From positions 120,471 through 184,470 of the forward strand of contig JANWWI010000002.1 in the NCBI GenBank assembly GCA_025056355.1: 64,000 bases of DNA. Reading direction: 5' to 3'. Origin of the DNA: Casimicrobiaceae bacterium (GTDB lineage: Bacteria > Pseudomonadota > Gammaproteobacteria > Burkholderiales > Casimicrobiaceae). Both the position numbers and the translations under genes were made by a program. A model generated the notes under the pieces. The model made no database searches and had not been told where the DNA came from. It saw only the letters and a list, made by a program, of their open reading frames with translations. This document shows, one piece after another, positions 53,588 to 63,440 of the stretch; positions within the stretch are counted from its first letter, which is position 1, and each line of letters begins with the position of its first letter.

Positions 53588-54622
53588 TCAACGGAACGGC
53601 GGGGCATACATTAGCCCGCCTTTGTTCCACAGGTTGTTTGCGCCGCGTGGCAGCTTGAGCGCGCTCTTCGGCCCGACGTTGCGCTCGAAGATCTCACCGT
53701 AGTTACCCACGGCCTTGATCGCACGGTACATCCAGTCGCGGTCGAGCCCAAGCAGCTTGCCCATGTCCTCAGACACCCCGAGCAAGCGCTGCACGACCGG
53801 ATCCTGGCTCGACGCTTTCATCTGATCGACGTTGGCTTGCGTCACGCCGTATTCCTCGGCCTCGAGCAGCCCGTAGATCACCCACTTGACGATGGCGAAC
53901 CATTCATCATCCCCACGCCGCACCATCGGCCCCAGCGGCTCTTTCGAGATGAGCTGCGGCAGGATCACGTGCTCATCGGGGTTCTTGGCCTCTTTGTTGC
54001 GCACGGATGCGAGACCCGAGGCGTCCGTGGTGTATGCGACACAGCGCCCGGCAAAGTAGGCCCCCGTGGCGGCCTCGACCTTTTCAAAGACCACGGGCTT
54101 GAGGTTCAAGTTGTTCGCCCGCGAGAAGTCCGTCAGGTTTTTCTCGGTGGTTGTGCCCGACTGCACGCAGACGGTCTGGCCCTTGAGCTGCTTGAGGTCG
54201 CGAATCTTGGATTTCACGGGCACCATGAAACCCTGACCGTCGTAGTAGGTCACGGCCGTCATGTGCAAGCCGAGTGAAGCGTCACGCGTGAGCGTGAAGG
54301 TGGTGTTGCGCGACAGGATGTCGATCTCCCCAGACTGGAGCGCGGCGAAGCGCTGCTGGGCCGTGAGCGGCACCCACTTGATCTTGTTCGGATCCCCAAG
54401 CACCGCAGCCGCGATCGCCTTGCAGATATCGACGTCGAGTCCTGACCAGTTACCGGCCGAGTCGGCCTGCGAAAATCCCGCGAGGCCCGTATTGACACCG
54501 CAGACGAGTTGATTGTTGCGCTTGATTTTGTCGAGCACCGGACCGGCCTGCGCGATCGACGCGACGAGCAGGCCGCTGACCGCCATGGCACCAACGAGTA
54601 ACGAACGGGCAATTCGAAACAT
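53588..54622 (-). CDS. aapJ: General L-amino acid ABC transporter substrate-binding protein AapJ
   Basis: Periplasmic binding protein of Aap (344 residues). A signal peptide ends at IAQAG (about residue 27). The mature protein begins VLDKIKRNNQLVCGVNTGLA and contains GLDVDICKAIAAAVLGDPNK, DILSRNTTFTLTRDA, VCVQSGTTTEKNLTDF and AIKAVGNYGEIFERNVG, all typical. The ATG at 54622 follows a GAGGAG ribosome site; an earlier ATG at 54637 is less likely. First gene of aapJQMP, with a promoter match at 54712-54740. Confidence 0.95.
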   Translation of the reverse strand: MFRIARSLLVGAMAVSGLLVASIAQAGPVLDKIKRNNQLVCGVNTGLAGFSQADSAGNWSGLDVDICKAIAAAVLGDPNKIKWVPLTAQQRFAALQSGEIDILSRNTTFTLTRDASLGLHMTAVTYYDGQGFMVPVKSKIRDLKQLKGQTVCVQSGTTTEKNLTDFSRANNLNLKPVVFEKVEAATGAYFAGRCVAYTTDASGLASVRNKEAKNPDEHVILPQLISKEPLGPMVRRGDDEWFAIVKWVIYGLLEAEEYGVTQANVDQMKASSQDPVVQRLLGVSEDMGKLLGLDRDWMYRAIKAVGNYGEIFERNVGPKSALKLPRGANNLWNKGGLMYAPPFR

Positions 54623-54711
54623 GAACACGCTCCTCATTGCAAGAGAAACTTCGCTGCAAGGCCGGAACGAAAGGTCCTGCCCCTGCCTGCCTCACATCGA
54701 CAATAGCACCG

Positions 54712-54740
54712 ATTACACCAAGATCGGCCTGCCCCGACAA
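54712..54740 (-). promoter_or_regulatory. Predicted sigma-70 promoter for aapJQMP
   Basis: Minus-strand TTGTCG (54735-54740), 17-base spacer, TGTAAT (54712-54717). The -10 has five of six matches and the -35 four of six. It lies about 90 bases upstream of the aapJ ATG. Confidence 0.6.
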
Positions 54741-54805
54741 CGGGAATTCCCTCGGTCGGAAACCGACTCCGCGGGCGCTCCTTGCGCCGTGCCGGTGCGG
54801 CTGGG

Positions 54806-56770
54806 TCACTTCGTCAGCTCGATCTCGGCGGCCGCAAGCGCGCGTTGCGTGCCCATGAGGATGAGGACGTCGCCAGCTTCAAACCGCAACCCCTCCTCAG
54901 GGGCCAGACGCGCACCGGCTCGCCGTACGTGCGTGAGGGTCACTTCAACGCCGTTCACATTTATCAACGGCGCGACCTCACCCCAGGTCTTGCCCACCGC
55001 CTTGGTGTCGGGTGCCAGCACGACCGTGTGCAGCACGAGGACGTCTTCATCGTTTTCGTTGCCGTCGCTTGCCCCACGGTAGAAGCCCCGAAACAGACCG
55101 TAGCGCTCCTCGCGCACGGCGCGGATGCGTTTGAGCACTCGCGGCAGTGGCGTGCCGATCAGCAGCAGCGAGTGCGACGCAAGTATGAGCGCCCCTTCAA
55201 GGGCATCGGGCACGACCTCGGTCGCGCCCGCCGCAAGCAAGCGCTCGATGGCCTCTTCGTCCGAAGTGCGCACGACCACCGGAAGATCGGGCTTGAGACT
55301 TCTCGCGGTGCGCACGATACGCTCGGCCACCTCCGGGTGCGCAAAGGAGATCACCAAGGCTCGCGCCCGGGTCACGCCTGCTGCGGTCAGCACCTCCCGC
55401 CGCGTTGCGTCGCCAAAGACGACTTCACCCGTACCGACCGCCTCGCGCACGCGTTCCGGGTCGTGGTCGAGCGCGACGAAGCGCACACCTTCGGCGTCAA
55501 GCAGCCGAGCCAAATACTGACCACTTCTTCCGTAGCCACAGATGATGACGTGATCGCTGCGCGAGATGCTCTCGGCCGCAATGCGAAAGATGTCGGCCGA
55601 ACGCGCGAGAAAGTCGCGCGCCGACAGTCGTCGGTTGATGCGCTCCGCCAACATGGCATAGAGCGGCGCGGCCAACATCAACAACACCATCGCCGCCATG
55701 ACGACCTGCGCTGGGCGCTCTGCTACCACCCCGAGCGTCAGGCCGAGCGTGATGAGCACGAACCCGAACTCCCCGGCCGGCAACAGAAGGCTCGTGGCAA
55801 GGGTGGCCTCGGTGTGGCGTAGCCCGTAGCGGCGCAGCAGCGGATAGGTGATGAGGCTTTTCAACAGCAGTGCCGCAACGACCACGAGCGCGACCCACGG
55901 CAGGTTCGCCAGCACGAAGCGCGCATCGAGCTGCATCCCGACCGAGATGAAGAAGATGCCCAAAAGCACATCGCGAAACGGCCGGATGTCGTCTTCGACT
56001 TGTAGCTTGTACTCGGTCTCGGCAATCAGCATGCCGGCCACAAAGGCACCGAGCGCAAGCGGCAGCCCCGCCAGGTGGCACACCCAGGCAAGCGCGAGCG
56101 TCATGAGCAAGACATTGAGCATGAACAGCTCGCCCGTCTTGTGCCGCGCCACCTGATCGAGCCAGAACCGAACGATCGGCTGGCCGTATCCGAGCAAGAT
56201 CGCCAGCAACACGCCGGTCTTTGCAAGCGTCCAGCCGATCTCGAGCCAGCCGACGCTGCCTCCCGCAAGGACCGGCAGCACGATGAGCAGCGGAACAACG
56301 ACGATGTCCTCAAACAGCAGAATCCCGAGCGTGTGCCGGGCGTGCGGTTGGGCAAGCTCGTTGCGCTCGACGAGTAGCTTGGCGCCGATCGCGGTCGAAG
56401 ACATCGCAAGCGCCGCGGCAAGCACGAAGGCCGCCGGTGCGTCGTTCATCACGAGGTAAGCGAGCACCGCAAATGCGGCCACAAGCGCGATGAACTGCAG
56501 CGACCCAAGACCCAGCACCAGATGCCGCATGGCGCGAAACTGCGGCAGCGAGAATTCGAGCCCGATCGAAAACATCAGAAACACCACGCCGTATTCGGCA
56601 AGGTTTCGAGCCTGTTCCGAATCGGGGATCAACTTGAACGCGTGCGGCCCAAGTACCATCCCGACCGTGAGATAACCGAGCAGGGATGGCAGCCCAAGCG
56701 TGCGGCACGCAGCCACCGTGAACACGCTTGCCGCGAGCACAACGACGATGAGGGCGAGGGCAGAGCTCAT
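54806..56770 (-). CDS. KefB-like cation:proton antiporter with TrkA domains (CPA2 family)
   Basis: A 654-residue inner-membrane protein. The first ~385 residues form the Na+/H+ exchanger domain with about 12 spans (LPSLLGYLTVGMVLGPHAF, LFEDIVVVPLLIVLPVLAGG with the Asp, LLPAGEFGFVLITLGL). The TrkA-N (RCK) nucleotide-binding domain follows (DHVIICGYGRSGQYLARLLD), and a TrkA-C domain ends the protein. It resembles KefB/KefC potassium efflux systems, but whether K+ or Na+ is moved is not decided by sequence. The ATG at 56770 is chosen; it lies downstream of a K+ channel gene in the same direction. Confidence 0.93.
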   Translation of the reverse strand: MSSALALIVVVLAASVFTVAACRTLGLPSLLGYLTVGMVLGPHAFKLIPDSEQARNLAEYGVVFLMFSIGLEFSLPQFRAMRHLVLGLGSLQFIALVAAFAVLAYLVMNDAPAAFVLAAALAMSSTAIGAKLLVERNELAQPHARHTLGILLFEDIVVVPLLIVLPVLAGGSVGWLEIGWTLAKTGVLLAILLGYGQPIVRFWLDQVARHKTGELFMLNVLLMTLALAWVCHLAGLPLALGAFVAGMLIAETEYKLQVEDDIRPFRDVLLGIFFISVGMQLDARFVLANLPWVALVVVAALLLKSLITYPLLRRYGLRHTEATLATSLLLPAGEFGFVLITLGLTLGVVAERPAQVVMAAMVLLMLAAPLYAMLAERINRRLSARDFLARSADIFRIAAESISRSDHVIICGYGRSGQYLARLLDAEGVRFVALDHDPERVREAVGTGEVVFGDATRREVLTAAGVTRARALVISFAHPEVAERIVRTARSLKPDLPVVVRTSDEEAIERLLAAGATEVVPDALEGALILASHSLLLIGTPLPRVLKRIRAVREERYGLFRGFYRGASDGNENDEDVLVLHTVVLAPDTKAVGKTWGEVAPLINVNGVEVTLTHVRRAGARLAPEEGLRFEAGDVLILMGTQRALAAAEIELTK

Positions 56771-56908
56771 GCACCCGGACTCTAGCAAAGCCGGGGTTCG
56801 CATGAAGCTGACTCGGCTCCGGGCCCGCCACTTTTCGCACGGCCTCGCGGTGGCCAGGCGATGCGGGTGCCGGATTCAATGACCTGCCGAGCTTGAGTCC
56901 GCGGTGGC

Positions 56909-58663
56909 CTACGGCTGGCTCAGCAGCGCCTGGCGCCGCGCCTGCCGATCGGCGAGCCAGCGGAACAACCACGTGCGAGGAGGCTCTTGTCCGGTCAGTT
57001 GCCACTGCATGGCCGAGGCGTCGAGCATCAGACGCTGCTGCCAGGTCCGCGCCGCCGCGCGCCCAACCATCAGCACGCGATCGCCCGCCTTGAGCTCGGT
57101 GTCCGCACTTGGCAGCAGCAGCGACTCGGCACCGCGCTGCACCATGAGGGCCATCGCGGGCACCTCGGGCGGCTGCTCGTCGCGATGTTCGAGCAAGTGC
57201 GCCAGCAAAAACGGGCGCCCGGACTGTAACAGCGCGTAGAAGACACCTGGGGAGAGCAGATCGAGCTTGAGCGACCAGGCAAGCGGCGCCCCATCGCCGA
57301 GCCGCGCTTGAATAGCCGTGCGCACCCGCTCGGCGAAGGAGCCGCCTTCGGCGCGCACACGACGCAGAAAGGCCCCGAGCAACGGCTCGTGGAGCAGCTG
57401 CAAGCACTCATGCACGACGATCTCGGCCTGCACGAAGCGCATTTGGGCGCGAGCGGCACGGATCAGGACGCGATCGGCTGCGTGGTTTTGCCGAATGATC
57501 ACCCAGATGTTCGGATTGAGGCGTCGTGCAAGCGTGACCGCGGCGAGGTTGATCGCATCGTTGTCCGTACCGGCCACCAGGACCGATGCTTCTCCGATGC
57601 CCGAATCTTTCAGCGAACGATCGGTGTTTTGCCCGATCACCAAGTGGGAACGCTCGCGCAGGGTGGCTTCGAGCTCATGATTGTCGATCGCGTGCCAGGC
57701 GATGCCGCGAGCTTCGAGCACATTGGCAATGGCGCGGCCGAAGCGGCCAAAACCCACGATCACCCACGAGCCGGGCGGCAGTCCCACCCGCTCGGGGCAC
57801 GGGGTATCGGGCGCCGCAGTCAGCCACTCCTCCAGGCGCAGCACCTCCGGGTGATCGAGATCGAGGGCGATGTTGGTCGCAAAGGTCTCGAAGGGATGGA
57901 TCACGTGCACGCCGCCGAAAGCCTCGAGGTTGACTTTGGCGGTCTCGGTGCGCACGCGCGCAATCACCGTGAGATCGGGCGCAAGCGTGCGTGCCCCGAT
58001 CGCGATCCCCTGATTGGCCGTGTCATCCCCGGTCAGCACGATCAAACCGCGGCACAGCGAGCGCGTGATGCCCGCCAGGCGTAAGGTCTCGGGCACGCGC
58101 GCATCGTCGGTCAAAACGATTGCCGGCGCAGCCAGGCGGTCGATCGCAGCCGAGGCACTGCGCTCGCGGCGTAGCTCGATGATGATGACGCGAAAGCCGA
58201 GGCGGTCGAGTGCGCGCGCCAGTTGCCGACCACTCTGACCGTACCCGCAGAGCACGTAGAACGGATCGCCGAGCGAGCGCACGCGCCACGCGAAGATGCT
58301 GCGCGCCACGGCGGCCCGGAAGTTTACGTCGGCAACGAGCGTAAAGATCGCGCCGAGCGTGTACGTCCAGGCGATCACGGTCAGATAGATCGAAAAGGTC
58401 ATCCAGGCACGCTGCGCATTGGAAAACGTGTAGGGCAGTTCGCCGAAGCCGATGGTGGTGGCCGTGTAGCTCATCACATAGAAAGCGTGGAACAGCGACA
58501 TGTTCCACGGCCGTCCTTCGGCATCGATACCCGGCATGAAGGTCATGCCAATGACCGCGATCGCATAGGCAAGGATGAGCGCAATCAGCGGCCAGCGTAG
58601 TCGCCGCAATACGAGATAGGCGATGTCGCCAGCTTCCCCGGGTGTGTGTTGGGTTGGAAGCAT
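56909..58663 (-). CDS. Ion channel with two RCK/TrkA-N domains in one chain
   Basis: A 584-residue membrane protein. TM1 lies about residues 24-42, a pore loop with filter TATTIGFGE at 67-75, and TM2 about 90-110. Two Rossmann-type RCK modules follow: CGYGQSGRQ (139-147) and VGFGRFGRA (303-311), each apparently with a following TrkA-C-like region. The filter is GFG rather than the common GYG, which is known in K+-selective channels of other families. A tandem-RCK chain resembles GsuK/BK-type gating rings, so gating by nucleotide or ion binding is likely. ATG at 58663. It lies between DUF6394 and KefB-like genes. Confidence 0.9.
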   Translation of the reverse strand: MLPTQHTPGEAGDIAYLVLRRLRWPLIALILAYAIAVIGMTFMPGIDAEGRPWNMSLFHAFYVMSYTATTIGFGELPYTFSNAQRAWMTFSIYLTVIAWTYTLGAIFTLVADVNFRAAVARSIFAWRVRSLGDPFYVLCGYGQSGRQLARALDRLGFRVIIIELRRERSASAAIDRLAAPAIVLTDDARVPETLRLAGITRSLCRGLIVLTGDDTANQGIAIGARTLAPDLTVIARVRTETAKVNLEAFGGVHVIHPFETFATNIALDLDHPEVLRLEEWLTAAPDTPCPERVGLPPGSWVIVGFGRFGRAIANVLEARGIAWHAIDNHELEATLRERSHLVIGQNTDRSLKDSGIGEASVLVAGTDNDAINLAAVTLARRLNPNIWVIIRQNHAADRVLIRAARAQMRFVQAEIVVHECLQLLHEPLLGAFLRRVRAEGGSFAERVRTAIQARLGDGAPLAWSLKLDLLSPGVFYALLQSGRPFLLAHLLEHRDEQPPEVPAMALMVQRGAESLLLPSADTELKAGDRVLMVGRAAARTWQQRLMLDASAMQWQLTGQEPPRTWLFRWLADRQARRQALLSQP

Positions 58664-58714
58664 GCGCGTGTTCGTCGACGAGGTTGCGGACCGACCCTGT
58701 CGCGGGGGGCGAAA

Positions 58715-59098
58715 CTAGCGCCCCTGACGCAAGGTCTCGCCGATCAGCAGAATCACCGAGATCAAATTGGCCAACAACGCGCCCCCCGAAAGGGACACGA
58801 TCGTCGCGATCGTGCCGGCATCCATCGCGTGTCCCTGAATGTGCACGTGAAACATCCAGATAAAGGCCGCGGCCACGAGTTGCACCAGCGCGACAAGTGA
58901 AGTGGCCAGGTGGATTGCCCCGACTTGGGTGCGGTCACCGAACTTGAGCACCGTGGCGATGAGATTGACCACCACGGCTGCGGCAAGCTCGGTCGGGTTG
59001 TGGAGCTCCGGCCGGTCGATGTCGCCGATGAAGAAGCCGAAGTTGAGCGTGCAGGCGAGGATGATGAAAAAACCGAAGATGACTTTCTCGAGGTTCAT
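58715..59098 (-). CDS. DUF6394 family membrane protein
   Basis: A 127-residue protein with three to four membrane segments: KVIFGFFIILACTLNFGFFI, the LAAAVVVNLIATVLKFGDRT segment, ATSLVALVQLVAAAFIWMF and SGGALLANLISVILLIGE. It matches the family as I remember it, including the FGDRTQVGA motif. Function is unknown. It lies 51 bases upstream of the RCK channel gene in the same direction and so may be a partner or regulator of K+ transport. The ATG at 59098 begins the conserved MNLEKVIFGFF; the long upstream frame overlaps the riboswitch and is rejected. Confidence 0.85.
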   Translation of the reverse strand: MNLEKVIFGFFIILACTLNFGFFIGDIDRPELHNPTELAAAVVVNLIATVLKFGDRTQVGAIHLATSLVALVQLVAAAFIWMFHVHIQGHAMDAGTIATIVSLSGGALLANLISVILLIGETLRQGR

Positions 59099-59172
59099 TC
59101 CGCTGGTGCCTCTGCGCCAAGCCGAGGCGTCATCAAGAAGCTTCGATTGTGGCGCGAAGTGGCCTCGGACGC

Positions 59173-59178
59173 TAGAAT
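59173..59178 (+). promoter_or_regulatory. -10 box of the ahcY riboswitch transcript
   Basis: TAGAAT lies six bases before the first helix of the riboswitch, so transcription would begin almost exactly at the aptamer's 5' end. The -35 region is weak (TGGCGC at 17-base spacing, or TTGTGG at 20). Confidence 0.6.
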
Positions 59179-59183
59179 GACGA

Positions 59184-59286
59184 GCGTTCGAGGAGCGTTG
59201 CAGCTTGTTGCCCGCGCGCAACAGGTCAGGCTCGAACGCGTGGTGCGCCCAACCCGGCGCTCCACCTTCCTCCAACGGCGCTCGCC
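59184..59286 (+). promoter_or_regulatory. S-adenosylhomocysteine (SAH) riboswitch
   Basis: This leader matches the SAH aptamer found upstream of ahcY in Beta- and Gammaproteobacteria. The conserved segments are CGAGGAGCGTTGCAGC (59189-59204), TCAGGCTCG (59226-59234) and AACGGCGCTCGCC (59274-59286). Helix P1 is nine perfect pairs: 59184-59192 with 59231-59239. P2b is TGTTGC (59206-59211) with GCAACA (59218-59223). The pseudoknot pairs GAGCG (59193-59197) with CGCTC (59279-59283). SAH riboswitches turn genes on when SAH builds up, matching ahcY 95 bases downstream. Found by reading the sequence; not run against a covariance model. Confidence 0.93.
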
Positions 59287-59381
59287 CACCGGTGCTGTCG
59301 ACCCGCACACACCCGGCCCAAGCGGCGAGTTGCACGTTCGGCCCGGTGTTTGTGGGACAGCCGCTAGCTCGAGGAGATCCC

Positions 59382-60815
<1,434 letters not shown>

Positions 60816-60824
60816 CCCTCGGAC

Positions 60825-61199
60825 ATGCGCGAGCGCTTGCTGCGGTTGCTGATCGTCTGGCTGCTCAATGCGGTTGCGCTCATGATCGTGGCCTATTTGA
60901 TGCGCGGCGTGCAGGTGGTTGATTTCCCCTCGGCCCTGCTCGCCGCCGCCGCGCTCGGCGTGGTCAACACCCTGATCCGGCCGGTGCTTGCGATCTTGAC
61001 GCTGCCGATTACGGTGCTCACGCTCGGCTTTTTCTACCTGCTCCTCAACGGCTTTCTGTTCTGGATGGTGGGCAAGCTGCTCGGCGGGTTCGAGGTCACC
61101 GGTTTCTGGTCGGCGGTGCTCGGGGGACTGCTCTACGGGGTGATCGCGTGGCTGCTTGCCTACCTGATCCCGCTCGGGCAGCGGCCGGCGCGCCGCTAG
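60825..61199 (+). CDS. Phage holin family membrane protein (DUF360-type, PF04020)
   Basis: A 124-residue protein with four membrane segments: LLRLLIVWLLNAVALMIVAY, ALLAAAALGVVNTLIRPVLA, TVLTLGFFYLLLNGFLFWMV and SAVLGGLLYGVIAWLLAYLI. It matches the four-TM 'phage holin' family that is widespread in non-phage genomes; no phage genes are near. Function is not known. It starts nine bases after ahcY and 11 bases before tlyA, so it is co-regulated by the SAH riboswitch. Confidence 0.88.
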   Translation: MRERLLRLLIVWLLNAVALMIVAYLMRGVQVVDFPSALLAAAALGVVNTLIRPVLAILTLPITVLTLGFFYLLLNGFLFWMVGKLLGGFEVTGFWSAVLGGLLYGVIAWLLAYLIPLGQRPARR

Positions 61200-61210
61200 G
61201 CGCCCGCCGC

Positions 61211-62002
61211 ATGCGCCCGAGTGTTGCACGCGCCGATGTGGCGCTGGTCGAGCGTGGCTTGGCCGCCTCGCGCACCCTGGCCCGGCGGCTGATCGAAGGC
61301 GGACATGTGCACATGCTCTGCGGCGGCCAGCGTCGGAGCGTGACCCGACCCAGCGAAGTCGTGCCCGCCGAGGCCCGGCTCGAAGTCGACAGCGCCCCGA
61401 TTCTCGACTACGTCTCGCGTGGCGGACTCAAGCTCGCCGGGGCGCTTGCCCATCTCAAGCTCGATGTCGGCGGCCTGCGCTGCCTGGATGTGGGCCAGTC
61501 CACCGGCGGTTTCACCGACTGCCTGCTTGCCCACGGTGCCGCGCAGGTCGTCGGCATCGATGTGGGCCATGGGCAATTGCATCCGAAGCTTGCTTGCGAC
61601 CCCCGTGTCATCGCCTACGAAGGCATCCATGCGCGCAACCTGCCGCCTGAGCTGGCGCCCGGGCCGTTCGATCTGATCGTGGCGGATGTCTCGTTCATCT
61701 CGCTAACCCAGGTCTTGCCGATCTGCCCGGGGCGGCTCGCACCCGATGGCCGGGTGCTTGCCCTTGTGAAACCTCAGTTTGAAGTCGGCCGAAGCGCCCT
61801 TGGCAAAGGCGGCATCGTGCGTGATCCAGCGCGATTCGACGAGGTCAGGCAGCGGGTCTGCAGCGCGGCTCAAGGGCTCGGTTTTGACATCCTCGACTAT
61901 TTCCCCTCCCCGATTGCGGGCGGCGATGGCAACCGGGAGTTCTTCCTCTACGCACAGCGACCAATCGGCCCCGCGCCCGCAAGCCCACGGTTTAGCCCAT
62001 GA
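61211..62002 (+). CDS. TlyA family RNA methyltransferase (S4 plus FtsJ-like domain)
   Basis: A 263-residue protein. An N-terminal S4 RNA-binding domain (RADVALVERGLAASRTLARR) is followed by a FtsJ/RrmJ-like methyltransferase with SAM site CLDVGQSTGGFTDCLL, DVGHGQLHPKL, and the catalytic Asp-Lys region DLIVADVSFISLTQVL / LALVKPQFEVGR. TlyA of mycobacteria 2'-O-methylates rRNA and was once called hemolysin. The ATG at 61211 is used; its stop overlaps the metF start by four bases. As a SAM-using enzyme it produces SAH, which fits its place in this operon. Confidence 0.92.
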   Translation: MRPSVARADVALVERGLAASRTLARRLIEGGHVHMLCGGQRRSVTRPSEVVPAEARLEVDSAPILDYVSRGGLKLAGALAHLKLDVGGLRCLDVGQSTGGFTDCLLAHGAAQVVGIDVGHGQLHPKLACDPRVIAYEGIHARNLPPELAPGPFDLIVADVSFISLTQVLPICPGRLAPDGRVLALVKPQFEVGRSALGKGGIVRDPARFDEVRQRVCSAAQGLGFDILDYFPSPIAGGDGNREFFLYAQRPIGPAPASPRFSP

Positions 62003-62835
62003 AAATCCCGATCTCCTTCGAGTTTTTCCCACCCAACACCGCCGAGGGCGAAGCCAAGCTTGCGCAGGTGACCCAAGAGCTTGCTGCGCTCAAACCGACC
62101 CACTTCTCGGTCACCTACGGCGCCGGCGGCTCCACCCGCGACAAGACGGTCGCCACGGTGCGGCGTATCCACGCCCAGGGGCTTACCGTTGCGCCGCACT
62201 TGTCCTGTGTCGGCGCCTCGCGCGAGAGTCTCTCTGAAATCCTCACCATCTATCGTGACCTAGGCATCCGGAAGCTGGTTGCACTGGGCGGCGACCTGCC
62301 CTCGGGGATGGTCGCCGGTGGGGAATTCCGCTACGCGACCGACCTGATCGGCTTCATCCAGAGGGCCTTTCCGGATCAGTTCGAGCTCACCGTGGCTGCT
62401 TACCCGGAGGTGCATCCCCGCGCCGCCTCTGCGCGGGCGGACCTCGAAGTCTTGCGGCGCAAAGAGGCTTTGGGCGCGCGGGCAGCAGTCACACAGTTCT
62501 TCTACAACGCCGATGCCTACTTCGCCTTCGTCGAGGCCGCCCGCGCGCTCGGGATCACCCTTCCCATCATTCCCGGCATCATGCCGATTGGCAACTTCGC
62601 CAAGGTCGCCCGCTTTGCCGAAGGCTGCGGCGCCGAAATCCCGCGCTGGCTGGTCAAGCGCATGCAGGATTTCGGGGATGACCTCGAGGCCGTCCGCGCC
62701 TTCGGCCTCGATGTGGTCACCCGGCTTTGCGAGCGCCTCGTTAGCGGCGGCGCGCCGGCACTGCACTTCTACACGATGAACCAGGCCGGCCTCAGCAGCC
62801 AAATCATCCACCGTCTTCGAGGAAACCCAGCATGA
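61999..62835 (+). CDS. metF: Methylenetetrahydrofolate reductase
   Basis: FAD enzyme that makes 5-methyltetrahydrofolate, the methyl donor for methionine synthesis. The 278-residue product has ISFEFFPPNTAEGEAKL, THFSVTYGAGGSTRDKTV, LVALGGDLPSG, AYPEVHPRA, ARAAVTQFFYNADAYFAFVE, IIPGIMPIGNF and HFYTMNQAGLSSQI. It overlaps tlyA by four bases and ridA by four. Joint control with ahcY couples homocysteine formation to its remethylation. Confidence 0.98.
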   Translation: MKIPISFEFFPPNTAEGEAKLAQVTQELAALKPTHFSVTYGAGGSTRDKTVATVRRIHAQGLTVAPHLSCVGASRESLSEILTIYRDLGIRKLVALGGDLPSGMVAGGEFRYATDLIGFIQRAFPDQFELTVAAYPEVHPRAASARADLEVLRRKEALGARAAVTQFFYNADAYFAFVEAARALGITLPIIPGIMPIGNFAKVARFAEGCGAEIPRWLVKRMQDFGDDLEAVRAFGLDVVTRLCERLVSGGAPALHFYTMNQAGLSSQIIHRLRGNPA

Positions 62836-63209
62836 GCAAGCAACCCATTCACACCCCTTCAGCGCCTGCGGCCCTTGGTCCCTACTCGCAAGCGATCGTT
62901 ACAGGCAACCTCCTCTTCTGCTCCGGGCAGATTGGGCTCGATCCGGCCACCGGTCAGTTGCGCGAAGGCTTCGAAGCCCAGGTCGATCAAGCCTTCGCCA
63001 ACCTCCAAGCGGTCATCGAAGCCGCTGGGTCCGACTTGAGCCGTGTAGTCAAACTCACTCTCTTTCTCACCGACCTCGCGCACTTCGCCACCGTCAACGC
63101 GAAGATGGAGGCGCTCTTTAGCGCTCCTTACCCCGCCCGCTCGACGGTCGAAGTCTCCGCCCTGCCCAAGGGCGCGCTCTTTGAGGTCGAGGCGATCGCG
63201 CTGCGCTGA
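62832..63209 (+). CDS. ridA: RidA family protein (reactive enamine/imine deaminase)
   Basis: Hydrolyses reactive enamine/imine intermediates such as 2-aminoacrylate formed by PLP enzymes. The 125-residue product has IHTPSAPAALGPYSQAIVTG, LLFCSGQIGLDPATGQL, NLQAVIEAAGSDLSRVVK and the C-terminal PARSTVEVSALPKGALFEVE, with the key arginine in PARSTVEV. The ATG at 62832 overlaps the metF stop. Last gene of the SAH-riboswitch operon. Confidence 0.95.
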   Translation: MSKQPIHTPSAPAALGPYSQAIVTGNLLFCSGQIGLDPATGQLREGFEAQVDQAFANLQAVIEAAGSDLSRVVKLTLFLTDLAHFATVNAKMEALFSAPYPARSTVEVSALPKGALFEVEAIALR

Positions 63210-63263
63210 GCGGTCCGCGCCCTTGCGCAACCGAAAGCGCCAAGGCGTCGGCCTCCAATCTTC

Positions 63264-63295
63264 GGGGCTGCGGCCTCGGTTGCCGAAGCGGCCCC
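63264..63295 (+). terminator. Possible terminator hairpin after ridA
   Basis: GGGGCTGC (63264-63271) pairs with GCGGCCCC (63288-63295) with one G-U, with a second stem TCGG/CCGA inside. No U-run follows, so it may be Rho-assisted or not a terminator. It lies 55 bases after ridA and before the convergent gene. Confidence 0.4.
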
Positions 63296-63440
63296 AACGC
63301 AGCAGTCGATCGCCTCGACCTGCCGGCAGCGATGATTCAATCGCCGCAGGCACCGTGCGGTGTGTTCGATCGACTGCCTTCTTGCCTCAGTCACCCCGTG
63401 CGCGAATCGAGAATCGGCAAGTCATCGCTCGCCGAGCGCC

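Noticed and set aside
59184..59286. SAM riboswitch or SAM/SAH riboswitch
   Set aside because: The conserved blocks and pseudoknot layout match the SAH class upstream of ahcY, not the SAM classes.
60825..61199. Prophage holin or phage remnant
   Set aside because: The PF04020 'phage holin' family is common in chromosomes, and no other phage gene is near.
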